From: Ancylomarina subtilis
GTDB lineage: Bacteria > Bacteroidota > Bacteroidia > Bacteroidales > Marinifilaceae
Length of the DNA stretch: 64,000 bases
Reading direction: 5' to 3'
NCBI RefSeq assembly: GCF_004217115.1
Contig: NZ_SHKN01000004.1
Coordinates: 145,650-209,649 of the forward strand
Position numbers and translations under genes: made by a program. Shown piece by piece: positions 1-8,845 of the stretch; position 1 is the first letter of the stretch; each line of letters begins with the position of its first letter. A model generated the notes under the pieces. That model did no database searches, was not told the origin of the DNA, and saw only the letters and a list, made by a program, of their open reading frames with translations.

Positions 1-430
1 AGATGGTGATGAAAACCTTTGGTTTAAGGGAATTCCTGGAGAATACACAATTACAGTCGATTTAAATACAAAATCAATCATACTGGATGCAGCACATACA
101 GATGATAATTCCAGAATATATATAGTTGGCGCAGGTGTTCCTGACGCTGGCTGGGATCCTGGTAAAGCTGTAGAAATGGTAAATATTGCTCCCAATGTGT
201 ATCAGACAGTTACTGAATTTGCAGTAGATCGCTTCCGCTTTCTGGGACAAAAAGACTGGAGTCCAACCTCATATAACTTTCCATTTTTTAGTGGAGGTGT
301 AAGTTCTAATCTTGAAAATGCTTTACAAGCAGATAGAGAAGATGGTGATGAAAACCTCTGGTTTAAAGGAACTGCAGGAAAACATATTATAACGGTTGAC
401 CTTGACAATAAAACCGTTGAAATTTATTAA
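1..430 (+). CDS. SusE/SusF-like starch-binding protein, 3' end only
   Basis: The reading frame is open from base 2 to the TAA at 428-430, so the gene begins before the window. About 142 residues are visible. They hold one full copy and the tail of another copy of a module about 113 residues long: DGDENLWFKG occurs at bases 2-31 and again at 341-370, each time followed by a TVDL strand and a K(S/T) turn. The same kind of module (WDxG, then a FxGQ strand, then a TVDL strand) is seen in the SusF-like protein at 6968-8707, so this is probably an outer-membrane alpha-glucan-binding lipoprotein of a neighbouring starch locus. The family call comes from resemblance of the modules; the N-terminus and signal peptide are not visible. 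Confidence 0.7.
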   Translation, partial: DGDENLWFKGIPGEYTITVDLNTKSIILDAAHTDDNSRIYIVGAGVPDAGWDPGKAVEMVNIAPNVYQTVTEFAVDRFRFLGQKDWSPTSYNFPFFSGGVSSNLENALQADREDGDENLWFKGTAGKHIITVDLDNKTVEIY

Positions 431-437
431 TACATTA

Positions 438-475
438 AAGAGGGAATCCAGAAACGGGTTCCCTCTTTTTTTTTT
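438..475 (+). terminator. Rho-independent terminator after the partial SusE/F-like gene
   Basis: A 10-bp stem (440-449 with 456-465, one G-T pair) with a 6-base loop is followed by ten T residues (466-475). It closes the upstream operon. Confidence 0.9.
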
Positions 476-970
476 GACTTCCATTTTCATGTGATTTAAA
501 TGATATAATTTCTCAACGCCAAACTTAATTAGTTCTTTTCTCTTTGATATATTGGCATATAAATGAAAATTCCGAATCAAGTCATCCCTCAAATAGCACT
601 GTGGAATACCCATCTGCAAGTCTGTGCCCTCCTATACCATTACCCCTGAAACTACAAGACTCAGTCACTAAGCGTTCGTCACTTTTTTCTTTTCCCAGAC
701 TTGAACTTGAATAACCTTAAAACGATTAGAGTATTTACGATAAAATTTCATACTCTGACACGATATCCTTTTAACATTTATTCACTTCTCATAAATTTTT
801 CTTATATTAGTATGTCAGCTAGGTTTCGGTAACACATTGATAATACACGAAATATGACCTCAAACAAACTTCTACTCCCTACTCTGAAGATGAGTATTAG
901 GAATAATTTAACAATGAATTGGGACCTTATTCTATGATACATATATTCAAACATACACATATTAATATAT

Positions 971-996
971 CAAACGTTTGCGGTGACGTTTGCGAC
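971..996. promoter_or_regulatory. Possible LacI-type operator: palindrome plus direct repeat
   Basis: CAAACGTTTG at 971-980 is a perfect palindrome resembling LacI/GalR operators. ACGTTTGCG occurs at 974-982 and again at 986-994, a direct repeat with a 12-base period. A related copy lies at 1212-1223. The bound protein is not identifiable from the window. Confidence 0.45.
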
Positions 997-1208
997 GATT
1001 TTATAAGCTTTTAACATTCATTAACTTATACGATTAATCAAGCACTTCATATATTTATGTAGAAAATAATTAAGGCTAACTTAAGATTTAGACAACAATT
1101 GGTATACAATAAAGGAAAATTCATAGTCGGAAACATTGAGTTCAATAATTGTAAACTAGTTCCTAAATCTAAACTTGATAGAATAATGAAATAAAGTGGT
1201 ATTAATAT

Positions 1209-1223
1209 CGAAAACGATTGCAG
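1209..1223. promoter_or_regulatory. Third copy of the operator-like motif, 64 bases before susC
   Basis: AAACGATTGCAG (1212-1223) matches AAACGTTTGCGG (972-983) at 10 of 12 positions, and both are preceded by TATC. Its closeness to the susC start suggests a regulator site near the transcription start. Confidence 0.35.
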
Positions 1224-1286
1224 TTAAACTCTATCTCTTAAAACTATCATTACATCTAACTTCTTATTTATCTTAAATTTACATTT

Positions 1287-4259
1287 ATGAAACTTAACAT
1301 TAGTATGTTCAGAAAACTACTTCTCTTGTTAGTAATGGTATGTTCTTTTACCATTATACAAGCTCAAGAGAGAGTAGTAACTGGTACAGTTACCGATGCA
1401 AACGATGGCATGGGAATACCCGGCGTTTCTGTAGTTGTTAAAGGAACAACTGTAGGTACAAGTACCGACATTGACGGTAAATTCACCGTCACAGCCGATG
1501 CCACATCAACCCTCGTATTTTCTTTTATTGGTTATAAAACTCAGGAAATACTTGTTGGCACTCAAACACTAGTTAATATCGTTTTAAGTGCCGACGTCGA
1601 AAACCTTTCCGAAGTTGTTATTGTAGGTTACGGTCAAGTTAGAAAGGAAGATGCTACAGGAGCAGTATTCTCATTAAAATCAGATGACTTTAACCAGGGA
1701 TCTACGAGTTCTCCTCAAGATTTAATCGTTGGTAAGGTTGCTGGGGTACAAATCATCAGTGATGGTGGAGCTCCTGGTTCTGGTGCAACGATTCGTATTC
1801 GTGGAGGGTCTTCAATGTCAGCAAGTAATGACCCACTCATTGTAATTGACGGAATGCCTTTGGATAATAAAGCAATTGATGGGATGAGTAATGTTTTAAG
1901 CTCATTAAACCCTAACGATATTGAAACTTTTACCGTATTAAAAGATGCATCAGCAACTGCTATTTACGGTTCACGTGCTTCGAATGGTGTAATCCTTATT
2001 ACAACTAAAAAAGGGAAAGCTGGTCAAAAAATACAAATCACCTATGACAATAAATTCTCAATAGGTAAGATTAAAGAAACTATTGATGTTTTAAGTGCTG
2101 AGGAATATAGAGCTTTAGTTAATGAAAGAGCTTTAACAAACTCTTCAGTCAACCCAGCATTAATGGGTAAGGCATCTACAGATTGGCAAGATGAAATATA
2201 CAGAGATGCAACAGGTCAAGAGCATAACCTTGGTATTTCAGGTTCTTACAAAAATATTCCATTTCGAGTTTCTGCTGGTTACACAGATCAAAATGGGATT
2301 TTGCAAACTTCTGAAATGCAAAGAACTACAGGAACCTTAAATTTAAACCCTAGCTTTTTAGATGACCATTTAAAAATAAACATGGGTGTAAAATACATGA
2401 TGATTGAAAACCGATTTGCTGATAAAGGGGCTATCGGTAGTGCATTACGCTATGACCCAACACAATCTGTTTTTAACAAGACTGGAATTTATGGTGGCTA
2501 TACAACATGGTTAATGGGAGATGGATCAAGGAACGTAAATGGAACACGTAACCCTGTCGCTCAACTACAACAAAAAAATGATAAATCTGAAGTATCAAGA
2601 GTAATCGCAGATTTTCAAGCAGACTATAAATTACATTTCCTTCCAGACTTAAAAGCTAGTATGAAGCTGGGCTATGACTATTCTGATAGTGATGGTAGTG
2701 TTATTACAGACCTAGATGCTTCATGGGTTAGAGCTTCTTCTACAGGTGTAAAGAGAGATTATACTCAAGAAAAGAAGAATGAATTAGTCGACTTCTACCT
2801 TACTTATAATAAAGACCTTCCATCATTAAGCAGTAAATTTAATGTCATGGGTGGTTATGAGTGGCAGCATTTCTGGTCTAAATCATCAGCTTTCGAAGTT
2901 GATCGAAATGATGACGAAATTGAAGATTCTAAAAATGAAACAGAAAACTATTTGGTTTCATTCTTTGGTAGAGCTAACTACACATTTATGGACAAGTACA
3001 TCGTTACAGCTACATTACGTAAAGATGGTTCATCAAGATTCCATAAGGATAATAGATGGGGAACTTTCCCTTCTGCAGCTTTTGCATGGAGAATGAGTGA
3101 AGAAGCCTTTGTTAAAAATATTGAGGCAATTAGTAATATCAAGCTTCGTTTAGGATATGGTATTACAGGTCAGCAAGAGTTAAATAGTGGGGACTATCCA
3201 TATATGGGAACCTACCGATTAAGTGATTCAAGAACCAGATACCAGTTTGGGGATCAATTCTATACTCTAATAAGACCTGATGGATACGACGAAGGCTTAC
3301 AATGGGAAAAAACGACTACTTATAATGCAGGTATCGACTTTGGATTCTTTAATAACAGACTGAATGGTACTTTTGATCTGTATAAGCGTAAAACAAAAGA
3401 CCTATTAAATACAATCCCTGTACCTGCAGGAACAAACTTTACGGATAGATTACTAACAAATGTTGGTGATTTAGAAAACAATGGATTTGAATTCTCTGTT
3501 AATGCAATCGTTTTGGATAAAGATAATTTGTATTGGGAGCTTGGATTTAATCTTGCATATAACAAAAACGAGATTACCCGTTTGACCAATTATGATGATC
3601 CTGATTACAGAGGTGTTGAAACTGGAGACATTAGTGGTGTTGGTGTTGGTAATACGATCCAAATTAATGCTGTTGGGCACGCACTAAATACATTTTATGT
3701 ATATGAACAAGTGTATAATAAAAGCGGAAAACCAATCGAAGGTCTTTATGTAGATAGAAACAAAGATGGTCAAATCACATCTGCCGATAAATATTATGCT
3801 GAAGATCCTGCCCAGGATTACAATATGGGATTTTCATCTTATATCAAATATAAGGACTTCGACTTTGGATTTAACGGTCGAATTGGAATTGGAGGTCAGA
3901 TTTACAACAATGTTATTGTAGGCGGTCGTTATCAGGAGATGACAGTCAACGAGTACTTGACCAACATGCCTTCAGAAATTAATAAGTCAAAGTTTGAGAC
4001 GGCTCAACAATATTCTGATTATTTCCTTGAAGACGCATCCTATTTAAGAATCGATAATATTACTCTGGGCTATAACTTTACTAAATTATTAAAACCTCTT
4101 CTAGGTTTTGATATGAACGCAAGAGCATTTGCAACTGTTCAAAATGCATTTGTATTTACAGACTATAGTGGATTAGATCCTGAAGTTAACGGAGGTATTG
4201 ACAATGATGTATATCCAAGACCAAGAACATTCTTGTTTGGATTAAATGTGAAATTTTAA
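1287..4259 (+). CDS. SusC/RagA-family TonB-dependent outer-membrane transporter (starch locus)
   Basis: A 990-residue SusC-type importer that moves oligosaccharides across the outer membrane using TonB energy. After a signal peptide (about residues 1-26, ending IIQAQ) comes a carboxypeptidase-like regulatory domain (GTVTDANDGMGIPGVSV, about 32-105), the segment VVIVGYG that is typical of the TonB-box region, and a plug domain with IRIRGGSSMSASNDPLIVIDG and YGSRASNGVILITTKKG. The remainder is a beta-barrel ending in an aromatic-rich strand (LFGLNVKF). It starts an operon with SusD (20 bp on), two SusE/F-like proteins and, past terminators, a GH13 amylase, which makes alpha-glucan the likely substrate. 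Family assignment is firm; substrate is inferred from neighbours. Confidence 0.95.
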   Translation: MKLNISMFRKLLLLLVMVCSFTIIQAQERVVTGTVTDANDGMGIPGVSVVVKGTTVGTSTDIDGKFTVTADATSTLVFSFIGYKTQEILVGTQTLVNIVLSADVENLSEVVIVGYGQVRKEDATGAVFSLKSDDFNQGSTSSPQDLIVGKVAGVQIISDGGAPGSGATIRIRGGSSMSASNDPLIVIDGMPLDNKAIDGMSNVLSSLNPNDIETFTVLKDASATAIYGSRASNGVILITTKKGKAGQKIQITYDNKFSIGKIKETIDVLSAEEYRALVNERALTNSSVNPALMGKASTDWQDEIYRDATGQEHNLGISGSYKNIPFRVSAGYTDQNGILQTSEMQRTTGTLNLNPSFLDDHLKINMGVKYMMIENRFADKGAIGSALRYDPTQSVFNKTGIYGGYTTWLMGDGSRNVNGTRNPVAQLQQKNDKSEVSRVIADFQADYKLHFLPDLKASMKLGYDYSDSDGSVITDLDASWVRASSTGVKRDYTQEKKNELVDFYLTYNKDLPSLSSKFNVMGGYEWQHFWSKSSAFEVDRNDDEIEDSKNETENYLVSFFGRANYTFMDKYIVTATLRKDGSSRFHKDNRWGTFPSAAFAWRMSEEAFVKNIEAISNIKLRLGYGITGQQELNSGDYPYMGTYRLSDSRTRYQFGDQFYTLIRPDGYDEGLQWEKTTTYNAGIDFGFFNNRLNGTFDLYKRKTKDLLNTIPVPAGTNFTDRLLTNVGDLENNGFEFSVNAIVLDKDNLYWELGFNLAYNKNEITRLTNYDDPDYRGVETGDISGVGVGNTIQINAVGHALNTFYVYEQVYNKSGKPIEGLYVDRNKDGQITSADKYYAEDPAQDYNMGFSSYIKYKDFDFGFNGRIGIGGQIYNNVIVGGRYQEMTVNEYLTNMPSEINKSKFETAQQYSDYFLEDASYLRIDNITLGYNFTKLLKPLLGFDMNARAFATVQNAFVFTDYSGLDPEVNGGIDNDVYPRPRTFLFGLNVKF

Positions 4260-4278
4260 TTGATAAATGTTATTAATT

Positions 4279-5844
4279 ATGGATAAGAAATATTTTAAAA
4301 CAAATTATATCATGATAGCATTTGCATTATTATTTGCATGTGTGTCGTGTGTCGATGATTTGAATACGCTACCTCTTGATGAGGATATAAAGACTGGAGA
4401 AAATGTATTAACTGATGCAGAGTCGTATAAACAACTCTTAGCCAAATGCTATGCAGGCCTAATCGTGGGAGGTCAAACAGCTGTTGACGCTGATCAGGAT
4501 ATCAGTAGTATCAATGGTGGTTTTTCATCTTATTTAAGACTATTTTGGAATCATCAGGAACTGCCAACCGACGAGGCTATTTGTGCCTGGAACGATGGGA
4601 ACTTAAGAGATTTACATGATATGGACTGGACAAATTCCAATGAGTTTATTACAGCCATGTATTATCGAATAACACTTCAGATAGCCTATTGTAATAATCT
4701 GATTAAACTCACAAATGGTAAATCAGAATACAAAGCTTTTAGTGATGAAGCCAGAGCTTTAAGAGCTTTAAGTTATTATCACATGTTAGATATGTTTGGA
4801 CGTGGTCCGTTTGTAACCGAGGAAGATGAGATAGGTTCATTTTTCTTTCCTGAAATGGCTACACAAAAAGAATTGTTTGACTACATCAAGAAAGAATTAG
4901 AAGCAATTGAAACAGACCTGGCTGAACCTGGAACAAACGAATATGGTCGAGCTGACAAAGGGTTAGCATGGGCTATTTTGGCAAAGATGTATTTAAATGC
5001 AGAGGTATATATTGGAGAACCTAAATATACCGAAGCCATTACTTATTGTAACAAAATAATTAATGGTGGCTATTCAATTGAACCCACTTATGCCAATTTG
5101 TTCTTAGCTGATAATCATTTGAGAACTAACGAAATCATCTTCCCAATAGCGGCAGATGGTAATAGCACTCAAACCTGGGGAGGTATGACTTTCCTACTTC
5201 ACTCTACTGTTGGAGGCGATATGCCTGCAAGCGAATCTGGTATTGACGGTGGATGGGGTGGTAACAGAACGACCAAAGCTTTTGTTGAACTGTTCCCTGA
5301 CGCTACAGGCACAGATAAGAGAGGCATGTTCTATACCGAAGGACAAAATCTGGAAATAGCAGATATTTTCAACTTTAGAGATGGGTATGCACTACGTAAA
5401 TTTAAGAATATTACATCGACAGGAGCTGTTGGTTCAAACCTATCATTCCCTGATACCGATTTTCCACTATTCAGATTGGCTGATTTTTACCTGGTATATG
5501 CAGAAGCAGTCCTCCGTGGTGGTTCTGGTGGAACAAAAGGGCAAGCTGTAATTTACATCAACAAACTTAGAGAAAGAGCATATGGCGATGCATCAGGAAA
5601 CATCACTGAATCAGATTTAACTCCGGATTTTATTCTTGACGAAAGAGGACGTGAGCTTTACTGGGAGTGTCACAGAAGAACTGACCTTGTTCGATTTGGA
5701 AAATTAACCGGAGGCACATACAATTGGCCTTGGAAAGGTGCTGTTGTTGATGGTAAAGCTACAGACGCAAAATATAATGTGTTTCCTATTCCATCCTCAG
5801 ACATAAATGCAAATCCAAATCTGTCGAATATCTCAGGTTACTAA
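4279..5844 (+). CDS. SusD/RagB-family surface glycan-binding lipoprotein (starch locus)
   Basis: SusD partner that captures oligosaccharides over the SusC pore. The frame opens at 4267, but the methionine at 4279 (MDKKYF) gives the better signal peptide, ending in a lipobox (ACVSC). The mature protein begins CVDD, acidic after the cysteine as in surface-exported Bacteroidota lipoproteins. Helical TPR-like repeats are visible (for example ALRALSYYHMLDMFGRGPF and AWAILAKMYLNAEVY), and the C-terminal half has LYWECHRRTDLVRFGKLTGG, a hallmark of the family. Length (521 residues) is normal. It lies between susC and the two SusE/F-like genes. Confidence 0.95.
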   Translation: MDKKYFKTNYIMIAFALLFACVSCVDDLNTLPLDEDIKTGENVLTDAESYKQLLAKCYAGLIVGGQTAVDADQDISSINGGFSSYLRLFWNHQELPTDEAICAWNDGNLRDLHDMDWTNSNEFITAMYYRITLQIAYCNNLIKLTNGKSEYKAFSDEARALRALSYYHMLDMFGRGPFVTEEDEIGSFFFPEMATQKELFDYIKKELEAIETDLAEPGTNEYGRADKGLAWAILAKMYLNAEVYIGEPKYTEAITYCNKIINGGYSIEPTYANLFLADNHLRTNEIIFPIAADGNSTQTWGGMTFLLHSTVGGDMPASESGIDGGWGGNRTTKAFVELFPDATGTDKRGMFYTEGQNLEIADIFNFRDGYALRKFKNITSTGAVGSNLSFPDTDFPLFRLADFYLVYAEAVLRGGSGGTKGQAVIYINKLRERAYGDASGNITESDLTPDFILDERGRELYWECHRRTDLVRFGKLTGGTYNWPWKGAVVDGKATDAKYNVFPIPSSDINANPNLSNISGY

Positions 5845-5864
5845 TCGATATTAAATGATACGTT

Positions 5865-6965
5865 ATGAAGAATTTTAAATATATACTAATATTACTTCTC
5901 GCAGTAAGCCTTTTTTCATGCGAAGATGATGATATTTTGAAGTTAAATGAGTCAGAATATGTACCTGCCTCAAATATTGCAGGCTTTGGTGAGACTTTAG
6001 CGATATCAAAGGCTATAAAAGCTGAGACTATTCAGGTATCGTATACACCTGCTTCATATGGAATAGATATTGTTGTAACAGATACCCTTCAATTTTCAAC
6101 TACAGCTGATTTTTCTAAACCTGTTAGTTTTGATATTGGTGCATCTGAAAACACGTTCTCATTCACTGTAGGAGCCATTAATGAACTACTTACAGAATCC
6201 CTAGAATTAACTGTAGATGTAGAAACTACAGTTTATGCAAGAATAATGACAAACTCACTAGATGGAGTTGAAACTCAGTATTCTTCGGTAGTGAACTTTA
6301 AAACAACACCTTATCTGGATATCCTATTTGCACCAAACACCTTCTATCTGTTTGGTGATGGTGTAGGACGCGTCGCACAGAACAACAAACTTAAACTAAA
6401 TAAAGTCTGGGGTGAAGATGATGCCTGGATGATTGTTTGGATGGAGGCTTCAGGAAGCTTTAAATTGTGTTCTGATGAAAACTACAAGGGAGTTATAGGA
6501 AGGATTGGAGATTCTGTTAATGGGGAATATACATTAGGAACTAATACGGGGACTCCTGAAGACAGAGGTGAAGATATTCCAGTACCAGGAACTGCAGGAT
6601 ATTATACTGTGGGTGTAAATCTGGCAACTAATAAACTAATGATAGAGCCTGCTAATGTTTATGTATGCGGACCTACCATCGGTGACGTGTGGCCTACAAG
6701 TTCTGTTACAGAAGAGAACAAATTTAAGTTAGATGCTGATAATAAAAAGATGTATTTAACCAAAAGTTATTCAGCTGGCGAACTAAGACTTCATGTAACA
6801 CATCCTTATATTTCCGCTTCAGACTGGTGGCACGCTGAATTCATATTCCTTAATGGCAAAATTGAATACAGAGCTGACGGTGATGATCAGGAAAGATTAA
6901 ATATTAACGCAGGTGAACAGACTATAGAGCTTGACTTTATTAATCAAACTGGTAAAATTGAATAA
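5865..6965 (+). CDS. SusE-like outer-membrane starch-binding lipoprotein
   Basis: A 366-residue lipoprotein (lipobox LFSC at about residues 16-19, then CEDDD, an acidic surface-export signal). Residues of about 30-145 look like the SusE N-terminal immunoglobulin-like domain, and about 150-366 hold two beta-rich modules with paired tryptophans (WMIVWMEASGSFKLCS; SDWWHAEFIFLNGKIEYR). By analogy with SusE/SusF these bind alpha-glucan helices at the cell surface. The C-terminal two modules are closely similar to the end of the next protein, so the genes are tandem duplicates. It follows susD by 20 bp and is separated from the next gene by 2 bp. Binding specificity is inferred from family and context. 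Confidence 0.85.
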   Translation: MKNFKYILILLLAVSLFSCEDDDILKLNESEYVPASNIAGFGETLAISKAIKAETIQVSYTPASYGIDIVVTDTLQFSTTADFSKPVSFDIGASENTFSFTVGAINELLTESLELTVDVETTVYARIMTNSLDGVETQYSSVVNFKTTPYLDILFAPNTFYLFGDGVGRVAQNNKLKLNKVWGEDDAWMIVWMEASGSFKLCSDENYKGVIGRIGDSVNGEYTLGTNTGTPEDRGEDIPVPGTAGYYTVGVNLATNKLMIEPANVYVCGPTIGDVWPTSSVTEENKFKLDADNKKMYLTKSYSAGELRLHVTHPYISASDWWHAEFIFLNGKIEYRADGDDQERLNINAGEQTIELDFINQTGKIE

Positions 6966-6967
6966 AA

Positions 6968-8707
6968 ATGACGAATCTTAAATATTTATTTATATCACTA
7001 TTGGCTGTTTTCTTTATCGCCTGTGAAGACGATTTTGAAACACCAAATGTAACCGCGCCTGTTCAAGGAACAGCTCCGGTACTTGAAGAAGTAACTGAGG
7101 CTATAGATCTGATTCTTATGAAAAAGAATGAAAAAGATACTATAGTCGATTTAAGCTGGTCTGCTGCAACATACGCTGATCCTATTGGAGTTAGATACTA
7201 CGTTCAGGTTGATACCGTAAATAATGAGTTTAAAAACCCATTGGAATTTGATCGTGTAGCAACAACTGAAACATCTATTAAAGTAGGAGATTTAAATACT
7301 CTTATTTCGAGCAGATATGCTCCAGCTAAACAGGTAGAACTTGAAGTAAGAATCAGAGCTTTTGCTAATGAGGATCTTGATAATTTGTACACTGCTTCGT
7401 TTACAATGAAGGTGACTCCATATCTTGATGTACCTATCCCTGCAGAACTATTTATGTACGGAACAGCGACTGCTACAGAACAAGTAAGTGGAGCCTTAAA
7501 AGCTTATGGTAAAGACAATATATTTACCAAATACCTAAAGCTGACAAAAGATGGTTTATTTAAATTTTCAGACAAACAAGCAGATGATGGTTATGACTAT
7601 AACTTCGGTAAATTTGCTACTGTTTCTGATAATATTGAAGCGGCTGCAGATGATGCAGGAAACTTCAAGTTTACAGGTGAAACAGGATGGTATGCCGTAA
7701 CGGCTGACTTTGTAAGCAGTAATTTATCTATAGCTCCTTATATGGTAGAATCAACTACTTATGGATATGACTACGATAATATTTATATGGTAGGTGGTTA
7801 CAATTCTACAGATCCATTTTGGGATGCTGGCAATGCGGTTGCAATGACCAAGAAAAGTGAAGGTGTTTTCACTATTGAAAAAGAATTACAAGATGGTGCT
7901 GAATTCAAATTTATTGGCCAACAGAGCTGGGGCGATCTTGATTGGGGTAACATCGCCGAAAAAGGTCAGTCTGGTATCTTAGCTCCTAAAGGAAAGAATG
8001 ATAACATAACTTTTGATGGTGCTGATGCTGTTTATAACATTACAGTCGACCTTAATGCTGGGACTTATAGTATTGAAGCTAAACCTGTTTTCCCAACAGA
8101 ACTATACATGACCGGTAATGGAGTTGGTCCGGATGATGAAGATTGGAATTGGAAAAACGAACTTCAATTTGTTCCTGTTAACAGTCATCCTGAATTGTTC
8201 TGGAAAATCGTTTGGATGAAAGGTTCAGGAAACTTCAAATGTGCTCCTCAAGCTGCATGGGCAGGTGGAGACTTTGGTAGAGATGGAGATGCAACCAATG
8301 GAGTTTATGCAAAAGGTGGTACAGACATTCCTGTTCCAGCTACAGCTGGATATTACATGGTTGTTGTTGACCTAGCAAATAACACTATCGAAATTGCCGA
8401 GCCTAAGGTTTACGGTATGGGTAATGTATTTGGTGGTTGGGATGGTGGAGATCCTGCTGATCTTTTCACTGTTGACAATACCAATAAAGTAATTAAATTT
8501 GATGGAGTTCCTAACGATGGCGAATTAAGAATGTATGTTGATGCACCAACATTGAACTGTGATTGGTGGCAAGCTGAATTCATCGTTCTTAATGACAAAA
8601 TTGAATTCAGAGGAACTGGTGGTGACCAGGATAGAGTAAATGTTACTGCAGGTGACAATATCTCTCTTAACTTCTTAACCGGAGCTGGTTCGATCACAAC
8701 ACCTTAA
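6968..8707 (+). CDS. SusF-like outer-membrane starch-binding lipoprotein, extended paralogue
   Basis: A 579-residue lipoprotein (lipobox FIACEDDFE). It has a SusE-type N-terminal domain (about 30-150) followed by about four beta modules, two more than its upstream neighbour. One (about 270-375) carries WDAGNAVAMTKK and FKFIGQQSWG, like the module in the partial gene at the window start. The final two modules carry WKIVWMKGSGNFKCAP and CDWWQAEFIVLNDKIEFR, nearly repeating the end of the 366-residue neighbour. The aromatic pairs are candidate glucan-stacking platforms. The gene begins 2 bp after the previous stop, so the two are probably co-translated. Function in starch capture is inferred. 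Confidence 0.85.
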   Translation: MTNLKYLFISLLAVFFIACEDDFETPNVTAPVQGTAPVLEEVTEAIDLILMKKNEKDTIVDLSWSAATYADPIGVRYYVQVDTVNNEFKNPLEFDRVATTETSIKVGDLNTLISSRYAPAKQVELEVRIRAFANEDLDNLYTASFTMKVTPYLDVPIPAELFMYGTATATEQVSGALKAYGKDNIFTKYLKLTKDGLFKFSDKQADDGYDYNFGKFATVSDNIEAAADDAGNFKFTGETGWYAVTADFVSSNLSIAPYMVESTTYGYDYDNIYMVGGYNSTDPFWDAGNAVAMTKKSEGVFTIEKELQDGAEFKFIGQQSWGDLDWGNIAEKGQSGILAPKGKNDNITFDGADAVYNITVDLNAGTYSIEAKPVFPTELYMTGNGVGPDDEDWNWKNELQFVPVNSHPELFWKIVWMKGSGNFKCAPQAAWAGGDFGRDGDATNGVYAKGGTDIPVPATAGYYMVVVDLANNTIEIAEPKVYGMGNVFGGWDGGDPADLFTVDNTNKVIKFDGVPNDGELRMYVDAPTLNCDWWQAEFIVLNDKIEFRGTGGDQDRVNVTAGDNISLNFLTGAGSITTP

Positions 8708-8722
8708 TAAAACTATAAGCAT

Positions 8723-8802
8723 GTAGGGTAGTCATGAGGCTACCCTGCTTCAAATAATTAAATGCAATTGGTAACTATTCTGGTTGCTGATTGCATTTTT
8801 TT
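8723..8802 (+). terminator. Two consecutive hairpins after the SusF-like gene
   Basis: A first stem (8725-8731 with 8740-8746) is followed by a second one (8760-8768 with 8790-8798) that ends in a run of eight T residues. The second looks like a true intrinsic terminator. It would lower or stop read-through from the SusCDEF genes into the amylase gene. Confidence 0.75.
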
Positions 8803-8845
8803 ATACTGAAACCAAACGGAATTCAATCAATACAAAGTTCTGATT

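Larger units (their letters stand above)
476..1286. other. Long gene-free region upstream of susC
   Basis: About 810 bases separate the upstream terminator from the first SusC. No convincing gene is present on either strand; a minus-strand frame at 323-619 runs antisense over the upstream gene and its terminator. The region contains three copies of an ACG(T/A)TTGC motif (974-995 and 1214-1223, listed separately). I found no clear TTTG/TAnnTTTG promoter pair. It is very AT-rich and probably holds the promoter and a leader for the starch operon. Confidence 0.6.

Noticed and set aside
323..619. 98-residue minus-strand frame reaching into the gap before susC
   Set aside because: It is antisense to the end of the SusE/F-like gene and crosses its terminator, starts with TTG and has no signal or recognisable domain. 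It might be a remnant, but I cannot support a gene.
971..1000. Tandem ACGTTTGCG copies as the start of a CRISPR array
   Set aside because: Only two short copies without spacers of uniform length and no cas genes; better explained as an operator.
431..1286. Riboswitch in the long leader before susC
   Set aside because: No aptamer pattern that I can recognise; the region is AT-rich with only the upstream terminator and operator-like repeats.
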